Assembly: GCA_021234155.1 (NCBI GenBank)
Contig: JAJEKV010000047.1
Coordinates: 179,894 to 243,893, forward strand
Origin: Isoetes taiwanensis
Lineage: Eukaryota > Streptophyta > Lycopodiopsida > Isoetales > Isoetaceae
Length of the DNA stretch: 64,000 nucleotides
Reading direction: 5' to 3'
The position numbers and the translations under genes were made by a program. Under the pieces are notes generated by a model, which saw only the letters and a program-made list of their open reading frames with translations, was not told the origin of the DNA and did not search any database. Shown here piece after piece: positions 45,966 through 59,071 of the stretch. Every line of letters begins with the position of its first letter. Position 1 is the first letter of the stretch.

Positions 45966-47157
45966 AGACTAATATTTATCCATGCCATAACCAAGTTTCA
46001 AAAGCTCCCATAACTTCCGATGGCCCAATTTTGCCCAAAGTTCTATTCTTATTTATTTTAAAAACTTTTAGCTAAGGTTTTAATAACTCATAGTTAAAGC
46101 CCACTTTTGTACTTCCTGATTTAATTGATACAACTAGTACCGCATCTTCGGAGTCGCTAAAGTATCATAATCTTTAATTAATAGTCATCACTTAGTGAAT
46201 TTACTTATTCAAACCATGTACCTTCACTTTGAATGATTCCACCCAGACCGTCTGCAACTAATTTGCTAGCTACTATGCCTACCGCTTGAGCTAGAGTCAT
46301 GGCTCTTCTTATTTAGTTATTAGCAATTGACATGACAATAATGTAACAAAAGCACAACAAAGCAATGACTAAAATAAATATAAACAAACCAAATGGCACA
46401 AAAGACCACTGTTCTTGGGTCAAATTCTCATGCCCCATAATTATTCCAATCCTTTCTATCAAATCGTGCATAAACCTAATCATGGCAGTCCACGGACCTC
46501 AGATTTAATCAATGGAAAATCCCCACCTAAGAATTTCTTCATGTATGGACCTTTGGACCTTTGCATGCATCTGAAAAGATCGGCTTCTTGTTCCAAGAAT
46601 CAAACTGCAGAAGAAGATACATAGTGCAAGCAATTCTAACCCAGCATTACTATTTCTGTCATAACTCTCTCATACGGATAATTTTGGCCTAATAAGACCC
46701 AATACGGAAAGCTTATTCAAAAGTCTTTCCAGTAGAACAAAAATCATCTAAAAAGAATCTATGATTGCCGAGATATGATGCTCCAAATTTCGGCCACCAA
46801 AATTGTCCAAACATTGCTCGTCCTGCTTTCACGCTGTGCAAAAGCTCTTGCAAAAAATCCTTTTCAAAGAGGTAAAACCCTTGCGTATATGCTCTCCATA
46901 CTACATGCATGGTGAGCATGCCACATATGCCCATAAATACATATATTGGCCTATCAAGTGGCAAGGTCCATCACAGAGGAGCTTTGCAAGGTGAGGGCAG
47001 CCTTGCAAACGAAATGAGTAGTGTACAGGGGTGGCGCAACAATTATTCTAGACCAATGGCCTTCCAATCCTTGGATTGGCTATGCTTAGATAATTTAAAT
47101 AGCAAAAAATTATCTAGCATTATATTTTCTTTGTACTCTTTGGGCTCTCATGCCTCT
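45966..47157. other. Intergenic, nothing recognised
   Basis: Overlapping short open frames on both strands at 46.4-47.1 kb have no family resemblance. I call no gene. Confidence 0.4.
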
Positions 47158-47263
47158 TTTGTTATTTGGGTCCCATGGCCCATTTAGTCTCTGTAGATGC
47201 TAAAAACATGTTTGTTATTTGGGTCCCATGGCCCATTTAGTCTCTGTAGATGCTAAAAACATG
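47158..47263. repeat. Exact tandem duplication of a 53 bp unit
   Basis: TTTGTTATTTGGGTCCCATG through CTAAAAACATG occurs twice with no differences, head to tail. Identity shows it is recent. An A-run (about 47372-47390) and CTGC/CTAT simple repeats lie downstream. Confidence 0.95.
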
Positions 47264-47872
47264 TTTGCCTGTCTGCCTGCCTGTCTATCTATCTTAGCAA
47301 ATATAGTAAGGAATCTTCATAATATGTCTAGGGTGCCTAACGATAAATCTTCACAACACCACACACCCACCCCCAAAAAAAAAAAAAAAAAACACCCCAC
47401 CAACAAAGCAGATATGCCAATAAGAATGTAAATAATTATAACTCATTTCATAAGGCTTCAGATTCCTTAAGAAATTTAATTCGGTATGTGCTTTTATTGT
47501 TCCTCTTCAGATGCGCTCTCTTGCGCTTTTGTAATCTCCAACAATAATTGAGCTTTAAAGACAGGCTTAGTAGATGTTGCTTGAGGACGATGTTACATTA
47601 GAAATGCCATGGTATAATAAGGTAACATGAGTGCCGGTCACATATTTCTAGGTTGTCATAACAGAGGATAATGGTTGGCAAATATTGGCATATTAAGTGG
47701 CGCATTTGTGGCATAGAGATATATAGATTTGGGTAATAATTCAAACAATTTTCTCTTACAAAATGATGATATTAATATTGATCAGCTAGGAACTTGTTAA
47801 GGAACTAAAGGGAATATGGAATATGATGGCATAGATAGGCATTATTAAGCACAATTTCATTAAATATGGACA

Positions 47873-50800
47873 CTAACATACATCCCCAGCGAGTGCCGCA
47901 TATGCTTCGGCAACAAGCATAGGAATCTTGATAGTGTTTTGTAGCTTTTTCTTATTCGAAGGACTCCAAGCATAGTCGATACTCTCTATCTCAATGTGGT
48001 CACTAGCAGCCGTCGGCCTCCATCTCTTCTTCCAACAATTGACATAGTTGGCTGGGAACACCTGGTTTCTAACATGGTCAGGCTCCCACAAGTGACTTGG
48101 ATAGTCTCGAAGTTCTCTTTCTTATCATCACTTGGGGTTCCTTTGTAGCATACCCTACCCATGTCGGACACAAGATGTCATCAGGGCGCGCCATTATAAA
48201 CATGCCCTTCTTCAAATCCGTGAATGGATTGAATTCTGGTATAGGCTTATCCTTCAATAAACCAACATAAGCAGAAGTGATGCTTGCAATTGCTCCACCA
48301 CAGCTACCACATCAGGTATGTTAATTCTGTCTTGCCTAGTGCCCAGATGCTGCAAGAGTCCCATCCAATATTCAATTGTCGACATAAATTGTGCTGTATT
48401 TGGCCATCTCTAGAGTGCCCTTGTTATTCGTCGAGCATGCAACCCAACGGAGGATCATTAGAGGAAAAATGAGATCACATTTTGTCCCATTAAGGGATGC
48501 TTAAAATGCCATGTCAGCTTTTTAAACTATCCAATAAGAGAAGAGCTCCAGTATATCTCATTCCAGTATTATGTGGCAGCCTGTAATTAATGCAGATGCA
48601 ACTAACTTCTGTAGTATCATTTTTTCATTATAACTTTTGATCCAGAACTCTGATTCAAAAACTTTTTGTAGCAATGGGTTCGTCTTCATAAGATCTATCT
48701 AGTGAAAACCCATTCATACATATTTTACGATATAAATATATAAGAAATAAGCAAAAAATCATATTTTTTTAAGGTTAACGCATATGACCATATTGAAATA
48801 TATCATAACCATATATCATTGGAAAGATCTTTTCATTCTGCATCTAATGCAACAAACGCCGCAACGTTTTGACAAGTGGATCAAAAGTTATGGGGGAAAA
48901 ACAACAACAATGAAGTTGTTGGTGCTGCATTAATTGCAGTTAATAGAGGGTGGCCATTCCATTGGAGGATTCTTATGGGGATGAAATGAGATCTCAAATT
49001 TCCTCTAATGATGCTTATGGGTACTGTTTCGGAGCTGACCGAGGTCTTTCACCGAGCTCTTAGATGCTAACATCTTTGGATTTCCAGATGGCATTAGGGG
49101 TTTTCCATCCTCTCCTTCTTTCCACATTCTTATTCCTGCAACAGATAACCAATCCACGAATGTAGAACATGCCTTGTGGTACATGACAGGCCAGCCACCA
49201 TTCATAGCGAACATGAAGGTCAGAAGGCCAGTGTGACCAGTAAATCTATCTTCCCCATCAGGGATATACTTCTATGAAACCTTTCAAATCTGGAACCTTA
49301 TCAACAAGATATGGCACTGGCGTGTTGAGATTACACGTATGAAATTCATACAACAACTCAGGCATGATTAGCACTTCCGCTTTCTTCAAGGAAAATGAAA
49401 AAATTACCAAACATAGCATCTATATCCTCATGTGTATGACCAGGCATCATAAAACCTAACTCAATCTCCTCAAAAACACCGAGATATACAAGGTATGAAA
49501 GATATGAGAATACATACCTATTTTTGTTTTGTCCAAATGCATTATCTAGTTGCAACATCAGTGTGCGAGGGAGATGCTTCATTGAGGGTCCCTCAGGTTG
49601 AGGCAGGTCAACGGGGATGCTCTTGCTAGATAACGACAACTTGGACACTAGCGCAGTGGTATCACGCAAGGCCCTTGCCCAATCTGGGACTGATGGATCA
49701 GACAATGCAAGATGGCCTCCTGCAAACTCATGAGGCAGTTCCAACTTTTTCAGAATACTATTCAAGAAACCTATGTGGAAGTTGGAGTCGTCGGACTACA
49801 GATCCAAAGCAAAATTTCCATAGGAATCTCTTCCATGGCCGTGAGTAAGTGCACCTGTCAATGAAGTCTTCAACTTATCTAGTCTCCAAAGGGACTTCAC
49901 ATATTGTTGCAACTTTGGAATCATAGTCTTTGCTTGATCCATTTTATCGTGAATGATACAAATATGGTCTCGAGGATACCTATGGGAGTACAATCTCTAT
50001 GACCAATACTAGGTGCAACGTGATTGCTGCTCTAGTCTATGTGCCCTTCTCTGATCATGCAATATTCTCTTTTCAGCCTCATCCTTGGTCTTCAACAGCT
50101 TCGTATGGATAACCTCGCAAGTATCACACTTGGAGAATGCAATCTTCGTAGCAATACTGACATCCTTGAAGCTATGCCTCCACGTTCTATGAAATCTTGT
50201 CGGAGACACCTTCTTGCTTGTGAGTGCCATCACTTCTGTATTGACCTCTTCATAAACATTGCAGGCAACTTCCTCACGTTCTCTCGAATCCCGTCTTCAT
50301 TCCTCCTGCTACGGGGAGGTAAGGATTCACAATTTTCCCTGACAAACATGGAGAAAATAGCCTCCGAGGCCAAAGTTGCCGCACGAGCTTTCATCGTGCC
50401 TGAATTGCCATGCTCAGCTTTGCGAGCACCAAAGCGTAATTGTGCCTTCCACTTGAGATACCCCAACTTTGAAATCCCAAGACCAAGGTACCAAACTCTT
50501 TCACAGACAGTCATGCCTTGCAAGACTAGCCGACGGACCCTTCTGCCAATCGATTTCATGGCGAGGAAATCCTTTCGCATGTTTATAGTTTGATCCCTAG
50601 TGAATTTCTCACAACATCTCTGTTTGCAACACATGATCTTCCTATACCTCAAGATGGCTTCATTGGTTGTGAGCCGATCGATCTTTGGAGGCTTTAGTAC
50701 CTTTTTCGGCAGACGAAGATGGAAGGTGTATTTATGCTTCTCGTATTGCGGATGCTTCTCAAGCTCCGAGCTACCCTGGCTTGATGTCATATCATGTTGT

Positions 50801-51388
50801 TCTACTGGTGTTGCATTTAAAATATCAGATACCTTAACTTCACTAACTTTAACAAGATCATTATTCCACCTCACAAGCGTGCCTGCTTTAGGCACTGTCA
50901 AACATGCCTGACACCAGAAGTTCACCTCGGTCGGAAGGGGAAAGCCCTCAGTAACAGACACTCCTACGGTCTTCATACCCAAGAACTGGTCACATACTGC
51001 ATCGTCTGGATCAGTGAAGGATATAAAGCCCTTTCCTGCAGGGATGGTATCACAAGAGTGCCAGATTTCACAGCCGGTCTCAAGTAGCGTGTATCTTGTG
51101 CATAGCTTCCCTGCTGCTGCCCACACGCTGTCTTTAGGATGCCAATGGCACGCCCACTACATTGGGGTCGTGGACATGGTCTTCCCTGCAAAGAATGAAG
51201 GACCCCAGGGGCTCTCCTAAAGTTCTTGCATCCGGAGTAGGCTAGAAGAGGATATAGTGCTTTCCCCAAAACATAGCTAGAACATCAACACTCACAAGTC
51301 CATCCGAGATGTCTTTAAAATGGCATCGCTCCCTGTCTCCCACAGATCCTTTGGCAACTGCACGACCATCCTTGAATAGGTACACCTC
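47873..51388 (-). pseudogene. DUF7869-like transposase family gene, partly decayed
   Basis: The first visible exon starts at 51388 after TTGCTATGCAG and reads EVYLFKDGRAVAKGSVGD. The main frame (50230-51126) contains VNFWCQACLTVPKAGTLVRW, MTVCERVWYLGLGISKLGY, HGNSGTMKARAATLASEAIF and VRKLPAMF. Then come KCDTCEVIHTKLL (50.1 kb), CIIHDKMDQAKT (49.9 kb), LQLDNAFGQNKNRYVFSYLS and MMPGHTHEDIDAMFG (49.5 kb), and a tail to 47873. Asp in HDKMDQ, LDNAFGQNKNR and GHTHEDID are spaced like an RNase H-fold DDD triad. The family resembles plant and oomycete DUF7869 proteins. Changes of frame near 51240, 50230, 49995 and 49780 may be introns or lesions; with the stops seen, I favour a pseudogene. No terminal repeats were identified. 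Confidence 0.6.
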
Positions 51389-51445
51389 CTGCATAGCAAA
51401 TTGAATCAGATCCAGAGCCAAGTAAGACCAGATCTACCTCAGGGA

Positions 51446-52040
51446 TCAAATTGGGCACCCACCCAATTTGCTACCGCAGATGATCTCTGGGCGGACAATA
51501 CGCATGTACCGGGGGTGGTCAAATTGGGCACCCGCCCAATTTGAGACCTCAGGTGGTATCTTGGGCTGGCCATACACATCTATCTAGGGGGTCAAATTGG
51601 GCACCCGCCCAATTTGCTACCCCAGATGATCTCTGGGGCAGACCATACACATGTACCGAGGGTGGTCAAATTGGGCACCCGCCCAATTTGCTAACCCATG
51701 TGATCTGTAAGTGGGCCAGACACATCTACCTAGGGGTTGGTATCTGGGCTGGCGACACACATCTACCTAGGGGGTCAAATTGGGCACCTGCCCAATTTGC
51801 TACTCCAGATAGTATTTAGGTGGGTCATACGCACGTACCTAGGGGGTCAAATTGGGCACCCGCCCAATTTGCTACCCTAGATGATCTCTGGGCAGACCAT
51901 ACGCATGTACCGGGCCTCGCCATAGACATGTACCTAGGGGTTCAAATTGGGCACCTGCCCAATTTGCTACCCCAGGTAGTATCTGGGCGGGCCATACACA
52001 TGTACCTAGGCGGTCAAGTTGGGCACCCACCCAATTTGCT
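51446..52040 (-). repeat. Hairpin minisatellite in upstream intron, 8 units
   Basis: Eight units of ~65-105 bp each contain CAAATTGGGCACCCGCCCAA followed by TTTG. Read on the gene strand this is CAAATTGGGCGGGTGCCCAA, a hairpin with 8-9 bp arms. The spacers are also related (CATGTACC, CTAGGGGGT, ATCTCTGGGC). The array ends 58 bp before the exon at 51388. Confidence 0.85.
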
Positions 52041-53064
52041 ACCCCCAGGCGGGGCCCCTCAAACGATGTTTAGATATTGAGGGAACTGCCAATTTGGGAC
52101 CATATAGATCTTCATGACATGAATGTCCTCACCCATAATGTCCCTCATCCAGGGATCGATATATTTGGAAGCAAATTAAGGCATAATGGAAGCACCACAT
52201 TGGCTAGTGGCCATTGGTTAACACCCGTCTCAGTGCACCTCAAGAATACAATTTGCTATTTCTAATTCGGCGCGCATGCAAACTACAGGAGCCAATATGT
52301 AGCATTATAACATGGGGTTTTTTTTGTGATTTTATACGCTTTTTGGCATGGTTTTTATATGATTTCATGTGCGTATTGCACGAGGCATACTAATCAGTAT
52401 ATCTAGAGTGCACACTGAATTCTTATATTTGAATGGCATTTTATTTATGGTTTTGCAATGGTTTTGCCTTGCATATTTTTGTTCTTTAAAAACTTAATTA
52501 ATTTAATTTTATGAAGGCCATGCAAGCAACGAGGCATTCAACTTTAGGGTTCCACTCTAGGGTTCGTGGAGTGAAGGGGATTTACAGACCATTTCCGGCA
52601 GTTCTCTCCTCGCTATGGCTTCCAATGGATATGGAAATTTTTCTTTTTTCTGGCGGCTATGGCGACGTCTTCTTGGCGGACTTCCTTCTCCTTCTCTTCT
52701 TAGCTCACCAACGCTACTACCAAATGGATCAAAGGCAGCCAAAACTGTTGATTTAAAGCTGATAGACGATCCGATCTGCTTCTGAGGGTTCTCTCTGGCT
52801 TATGGGACGCCGCCCCATGACCTTGCCACGTTTGCAGGGCCTTTCTCAAAAGAGGCGGTGGCTATGGGGTTTGCACAGGCCGGGAACACAGAGTTTGGTG
52901 GATAGATTAGTCTGCAAAGGAGTTCGATCCGGCAAGGATCTACTGTGGGTGAAGCTTGAATAAATTCGGTAAGCCATGGAATAGATAGTATTGTTCTGTG
53001 ACATGGGAGAAGTGGTCTTCTTTAAACCAGACGAAATCCAAAGGGATTTACTCACATTGGATAA
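52041..53064. other. Noncoding between array and pectinesterase fragment
   Basis: An 81-residue plus-strand frame at 52511-52756 has no recognised motif. No N-terminal pectinesterase exon is found here. Confidence 0.35.
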
Positions 53065-53884
53065 TCGAACATCAAGCCAGGAACATATTATGGAACTGTT
53101 TTAGTGCCAAAACATAAGCAGCATATCAGATTTGTTGGAAATGGAGCAGAGAGCACAATTTTGTCTTATGACAGAAAAGCTAATCAGATGAAAACAGATG
53201 GAACGGAGTATGGAATTCTTGATTGTGCAACCATAATTATTGAAGGATCATACTTCTCTGCAAAAGGCATCACTTTTGAAAATGCATCTCCCAAGCCTGA
53301 TTATCTTGATTTCTCTGCTCAAGCTCCTGCCATCAAAATCTCAGGGGATTATTGTGCATTTTATAGGTACATTTCTCTGTTCCCTTTTTTTGTTTCAAAT
53401 ATTCTGTGCTATTATTTTCTTTAACTTCATTTCTAGTTCTTTCATAGGATTCATGATCTCACATACTTAAACTTCTATTTCTCGCCTTTTCTTTAACATT
53501 TTAATCTTAAATTTAATTTATTTAGTGGGATCGCTTGTATCATGTTAGAAAAGTTGTAGCTTGCAAAAAGTACTATCTATCTATCTATCTAAAAATACAA
53601 TCATGTCATTTTGCAGCTGCAATTTTGTGGGATGGCAAGACACACTATTTGCAGATCAACGCCATCATTACTACAAAGACTGTCGTATTGAAGGATCAGT
53701 TGATTACATTCTAAGCTATGCAGCAGCAGTTTTTGAAACATGTACAATTCGCTTTAAAGGGGAAGGATTCATAACAGCGCAAAGCAGATGGTGCAACTCT
53801 GGTTGTGCTGGAGCTGATAGTTATTTTGCACAAAAGCATCAAACCGTGTCAGGATTTTGCCTTGGAAAGTGGCTCAGAGACTAA
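53065..53884 (+). pseudogene. Pectinesterase (pectin methylesterase) fragment
   Basis: Exon 1 (about 53065-53366) reads NIKPGTYYGTVLVPKHKQ, IRFVGNG, ILSYDRKANQMKTDGT, IIEGSYFSAKGITFENASP and AIKISGDYCAFY. A 250 bp intron with GT-AG ends keeps phase to exon 2 (53617-53884): CNFVGWQDTLFADQRHHYYK, IEGSVDYILSY, FITAQSR. These are conserved blocks of plant cell-wall pectinesterases. The catalytic Asp of WQDTL and the Asp of GSVDY remain. The strand after ITAQ is disrupted, and the catalytic Arg block (LGRxW) reads LGKWLRD before a stop. Signal peptide, start codon and C-terminal third are missing. It is most likely a dead fragment. Confidence 0.75.
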
Positions 53885-56800
53885 AATGTTAATGTGAACT
53901 GCATTTTTCTATTTGTAGGTAATTTGGGGACCCAGATATTAAGATAATGCATGGCTCATATTAATGCATGGCTCATATTTAATAAGCTCATTCAGCCTAT
54001 TATAGTTCGATTAAATTATCTTTCCTTACATTTCCACTGCTCTAGCTCCAGCCTCTAATATTTTGTCCTCTATTTCTATTCCAAATTTGTTTAATGTATT
54101 CCACATCCTCTGTGCACATTTAAATCCAAAGTCGATTCAAGATTATATCTTCAAACTACAATACGATGGTTCCAAATCTCAATTCTTGTTGCTTCACATA
54201 TTAATTTATCTTTCTATGGTTATAATATGACATATTGTATCTGAGGCTATGATACATCATCCATCATTAGAGTATTAGGTAATGTCTATATCTACACCCC
54301 TACACCATCCTAAGGCCCCGAAGGGGCCGAAATTTTTTTTTAGTTAACATAAACCATTAACACACAACTACCATTAACATTATTAACATACACCATTGCA
54401 TTTAACACATTTAAATTAAAATCCCCCTTAAACCCCCTTTCGTTTGGGTGCATATTCACACGGGGGGTTACGTAGGGCAACGAGAGCTATCGGATGGGCA
54501 TATTTGCCCTTTGTTCCAACATCTGGGCCGTACATAGCGATCCTCGTTTGTGGGGTATGCATGTACAAGTTTTTGTATACTGTATATTAAGGTTTGCAAA
54601 ATACTATAAGGTTTGAAATAATGTACTTAATGGTGTTAATTTTGTACATGTATTGTAAATTGAATAAAGATACAATTCGAAAGTAATGTACCTTGGCTGA
54701 AACGCACGCCATCCGTTTGGTGGTAGTGCTAGAAGAACAATAAGCCTTCCAAGAATGTATGAGAATCAAATGGCTAAGTAGCTCTGTTCGCCAAAAGATA
54801 ATTTAAAGTTCAAATTTCCCACCATAATGAACATCAAACATGTTTCAAACTTGAGCGGGCGGGCCCATGACATTTAGGACACGTGCGAATTTTCAAAATT
54901 CAAATTTACACATTCGACCGCGTGATTATTAATTACAAAATTATTGTGCGGTAATTTTAAATTTAAAATTGGGCGGGGCGATTGTGTGACCCACACCCAA
55001 TTTGCCCCATGTGGCACACCCCACGAAGTCCAATCGCATTTAAATTCAGGGGCACATCTATTTTAAGAGTCTATTTTTATAGTCTATTTTTTGTTCAAAA
55101 AGCTCCACCAAAAAATGGCTGCCACTTGTCATTCGCCCATGCATCCTCATTGCATGTCCCTATTCGAAATAGTTGAGTCTTTTCTTTCATATCAATACTG
55201 CCTATAAGCTTCTTCTCCGAGGATCACGCCGCGTCTTTTATTATCAGCTTCGATCGGATTGCACCAGCTTGCACAGAAGCCCAAGCAACATCTCTGGGGA
55301 ACCTTGCGCCACTGTTTTGATGGAAAATTCGACCCTCAAAGGAAGGAAAAGGTAATGCTTGATTAATTGGCTGTTTTGTTTACCTTTAGATCCCTTTCTT
55401 TGGACTTTTGAAGGCCATCTGTTTCTAGATGCACACTCTTGCATGCGCTGGCTAGAAGCTTCAAGCGCTTGATCGGTGCTGATAACCTTACTTCTATTCT
55501 TATATCTCTTCCTTCCTCACCTCCAGCGCTTCCTTATCATCGTGCCGCACTACCGTATAACACCTAGAACATTAGCCTAAAACCTGGAATTTTAGCCTAA
55601 CCTCAAAGGAAGTGTAAACAAACTGGTCAGGACCTCCAGATCACTTAGGGTGATCAATCCTTAATCATATAAAGCAAAAGAACTCAATTTCAAATCTTTG
55701 GTTTTGTCAAAATCACTACAGATCCCCTGGCGAGAAAAACTGTCGAGCAAAAAATCAATCTTGCTGATCCACACCCTTTAAGATTTTTGAGTTTTGGTTT
55801 TTGGTATGAGTTATAGACAAGTAGAGGGAACTCTTGGTGAAAGTCTGTCTCGATTTGGATAGGGAAGACCAAGAAAATCAATGTCAAAGTTAGATCAAAA
55901 ATTGGTCAATGCCAAAAACAGAGCCAAAATTTGCAAATATAGTTTGGTGATAAATCTTGAGTTGGAATTTGTATAAACAGCTTCAAAATAAACTCTAGAT
56001 CATGTGCATAAGGTTTTCTTGACAAGCAAACACTATGATATTTACTGAGATGGGCCAAAGTCTCGATTTCTGTCACAGTTTATGACAGTTATGGAAAAAA
56101 CTATTTTTTCTTTGTTTTCTTTACATATAAGCAATACTCAAACCTTTTAAAGAATGGGACACGACTATTAATTTGGATTCTACTTTAAATATCTGGTTTC
56201 TATTAGTTTAGACAGGCAGAACAACTTGAAACAAAAGAAGATGGAAACACTATTTGTCCAGGCAATGAATATGCATTCAAATCATAAGATATCACAGGAG
56301 TTTAGAATTCTCAGCAAGTAATACCCAGGATAATGCTTGAGAACAGATCCCAAGGCATTGTCAACCGAAAACCAAAAATTATCGAAAAGAGAAAATAATA
56401 AGATAATTTGAGTAGCATTGGGAGTTTTGATGTCAAATAAGTCACAAATGGGTAGCTCGGTCTTCAATCAAAATAGTCAATCTTCAATCTCGGCAGGATT
56501 AGCGGTGAATTTGAGGTAGAAACAGATCAAGAGAATATCGGGAATATAGAAATCGCCCGGATCACAGAGGTATATCTCCAGGGGTAAAAATGATCGTATT
56601 CCCAGATTAAAAATCTGTCCTTCCCAAAACCAGCTCGGTTCAATGATTTCAGAGCCTAATCTGAGCAAGTTTCTATCAATCAAGTGCCACAAAGGGTTCC
56701 GGGGTTTCGGAAAAGGTTTAGGAACTAATTTCAAGGAAATTGGTGGGGATTCAATCAGGTTTAGGCACCGAATTGGCCGGATTTAGCGGTGTTCCTCTAT

Positions 56801-57540
56801 TTCTTAGGGTTTATCAAAAATTCTCAAGGGCGATATATCCCATGTGCACAAACGAAGTCTGGCGGCTAAGGTATATAAGGAATAATGCAGAGCGGCTATT
56901 AAATTGCGTGCCACCTTGAGAGGGGACACCGGCCAGGTAATGCGGCCCCCCACTGGCTGCCGCCGTGGAAAAATGGGGTGACACGGAACTATGCAAAATT
57001 AGATAGGGTAGATAGGCTAGAATAGGTTTTTATTTTTGGCACGCATCCCAAGAAATGATATTTGAGGGGTTTCCATGTCTTTTTGAATTTTGAAAAGGCC
57101 AACCTAGCTATTTTTTGCCAAGCTTCAAATCTAGAGTGTTTTTCAGGTCAAATTGAGATACTTGAAATTTTGGCCATTTTGACCATGGTCAATGAATTTT
57201 CAACCTTGGAAATGGTGAAAAAATCATAGGAAAAGGGTGGAAAAATAGGAAAAAAAAAAGGCTATGGTAGGATTTAGGGTGATAGAATGAAGGTAAAATT
57301 CAAGCTTCTTTGCTCTTGAGGTTTTTCATGATCTCTTGAGAGCAATTCACAAGTGGAGGTGAGGCCAATAAAATATAGGTAGTGAGGTAATGAAAGAAGG
57401 CATGACGGGGGTGAAAATGAGGTATATAAAAAAATGAAAGGAAGGTGGATGTAGGATGGATGAAATGGATGAAGTTTTGGAACCCCACAGAGCACATGAT
57501 CATATCTCAAAAGCTCAAATCATACCTTATGATGAACATA
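53885..57540. other. Intergenic, no gene recognised
   Basis: AT-rich, with a single degenerate hairpin of the AAATTGGGCGGG type at about 54966-55003 (right arm ACACCCAATTTG). Open frames near 55.2, 56.5 and 56.9 kb look random. Confidence 0.4.
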
Positions 57541-57975
57541 ACTTTGCTCAAGGCCCTAGGGTCTTCCAAACTTCTAAAAAGGTCTTCCAATCTTCAAGGC
57601 CAAAATAAGAGCAATTCCACTTCTAAGTGCATCTTCATATGTGTGACTTCCAAATCATGGGTGCAACTCCATTTAGTTTCATATGAGTGAATATGAGCAA
57701 CATGGTAATGACTCCTTGTATAGCTTGCAATATTCTTTGCCTGGTCTTCAAGAAATAAGAATGTAACTAGAAAACTTCCTCAAAGGAAAGGATTAGGCTA
57801 TACAACCAAGATCCCAAGGGTCTTCCAAACTTGAACCAATTTCTTCCAAACTCTAGCAGGATCAAAATAGCACTAACTCTTACCATATGAGTGATGAGAA
57901 AGTAACTTAAGATGAAACCTCAAAAGAAACCACAAGTCTTCCAAACTTTGACAAGTATCTTCCAATCTTGAAACT
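57541..57975. repeat. Dispersed GTCTTCCAAACTT repeats
   Basis: The word GTCTTCCAAACTT or TCTTCCAATCTT occurs about seven times in 430 bp with AAGGCCAAAATA-like or AACTCTAG text between. It looks like degenerate tandem repeat DNA. Confidence 0.55.
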
Positions 57976-58137
57976 CTAGGTATCATGATGGTCCATGTTG
58001 CCCAAAAAAGGGGCAACAGGGGCACCCATTCTTCTCTCCTTCAGCACTCCCTTATCATCGTGCTTGCACGAACAGAAGCAATAGCTAGGGGCACCCATTA
58101 TTGAAATAGTGATAACACTGCAATCTTTATAGACTTG

Positions 58138-58990
58138 GGGGTGCAAATTTGGCAACCCCTTACATGCACATGCCTGCCCAGACATCATCTGGGAGTGTAT
58201 ATTGGGCGGGCGCCCAATTTGGCACCCCCTTCCGTGTTTTCTATGCTTTTCTCCAGATCACCAGGGGGTGCAAATTGGGCGGGCAGCCCAATTTGGCACT
58301 CCCCCTTACATGTACATGCCTGCACGGACATCACCTGGGGGTGCAAATTGGGCGGGCACCCAATTTGGCACACCCCCTTACATGTACATACATGCCTGCC
58401 CAGACATCACCTGGGGGTGCAAGTTGGGCGGATGCCCAATTTGGCACTCCCCCTTACATATACATGCCTGTCCAGACATCACCTGGGGGTGCAAATTGTG
58501 CGGGCGCCCAATTTGGCACCCCCTTGCTTGTTTTCTATGCTTTTCTCCACATCACCAGGGTGCAAGTGGCACTCTCCCTTACATGTACATGCTTGCCCAG
58601 ACATCACATGGGGATGCAAATTGAGCGGGCGCCCAATTTGGCACTTCCCCTTACATGTACATGCCTGCCTGGACATCACCTGGGGGTGCAAATTGGGGGT
58701 GCGCCCAATTTGGCACTCCCCCTTACATGTACATGCCTACCTGGACATCACTGGGATGCAAATTGATGTCCACATCAAGGGCCAAATTTAGCACTCCCCC
58801 TTACATGTACATGCCTGCCCAGACATCACCTGGCATGCTACCAATTTGGCACCCCTACATGCACATGCCCCACTGACATCACTTGGCGGTGCAAATTGAC
58901 GGGCGCTGTATATCCCATTTGTCATCCCCCCTACATGCACATGCACGCACAAACATCCGTGGAGGTGTGCAAATTGACTTCAATTTGGGA
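58138..58990 (+). repeat. Hairpin minisatellite in intron, ~12 units of ~72 bp
   Basis: Units contain GCAAATTGGGCGGGCGCCCA plus ATTTGG, then CACTCCCCCTTACATGTACA, TGCCTGCCCAGACATCACCT and GGGGGT. Nine are well preserved; the 3-prime units decay. Each core can fold as a GC-rich hairpin. The array ends ~80 bp before a splice acceptor (TTATGCAG, 59071) and the exon that starts MARTKQTA. All long frames in this block come from the repeat. Confidence 0.9.
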
Positions 58991-59071
58991 CCCCCTGCAC
59001 GTTTTTTTACTTATTCTAGCCTATTGGTTTTTCATACTAATGGGATTTTTGCTTTACTTGATGTTATGCAG

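Noticed and set aside
58135-58791. Several overlapping ~140-220 residue open frames
   Set aside because: They exist in three frames at once and consist of the 72 bp repeat translated; no coding bias.
58138-58990. Regular partly palindromic repeats with ~48 bp between them, CRISPR-like in look
   Set aside because: The DNA between repeats is itself repeated (CCTTACATGTACATGCC, CCCAGACATCACC), there are no cas genes, and the setting is a plant nuclear intron. It is a minisatellite.
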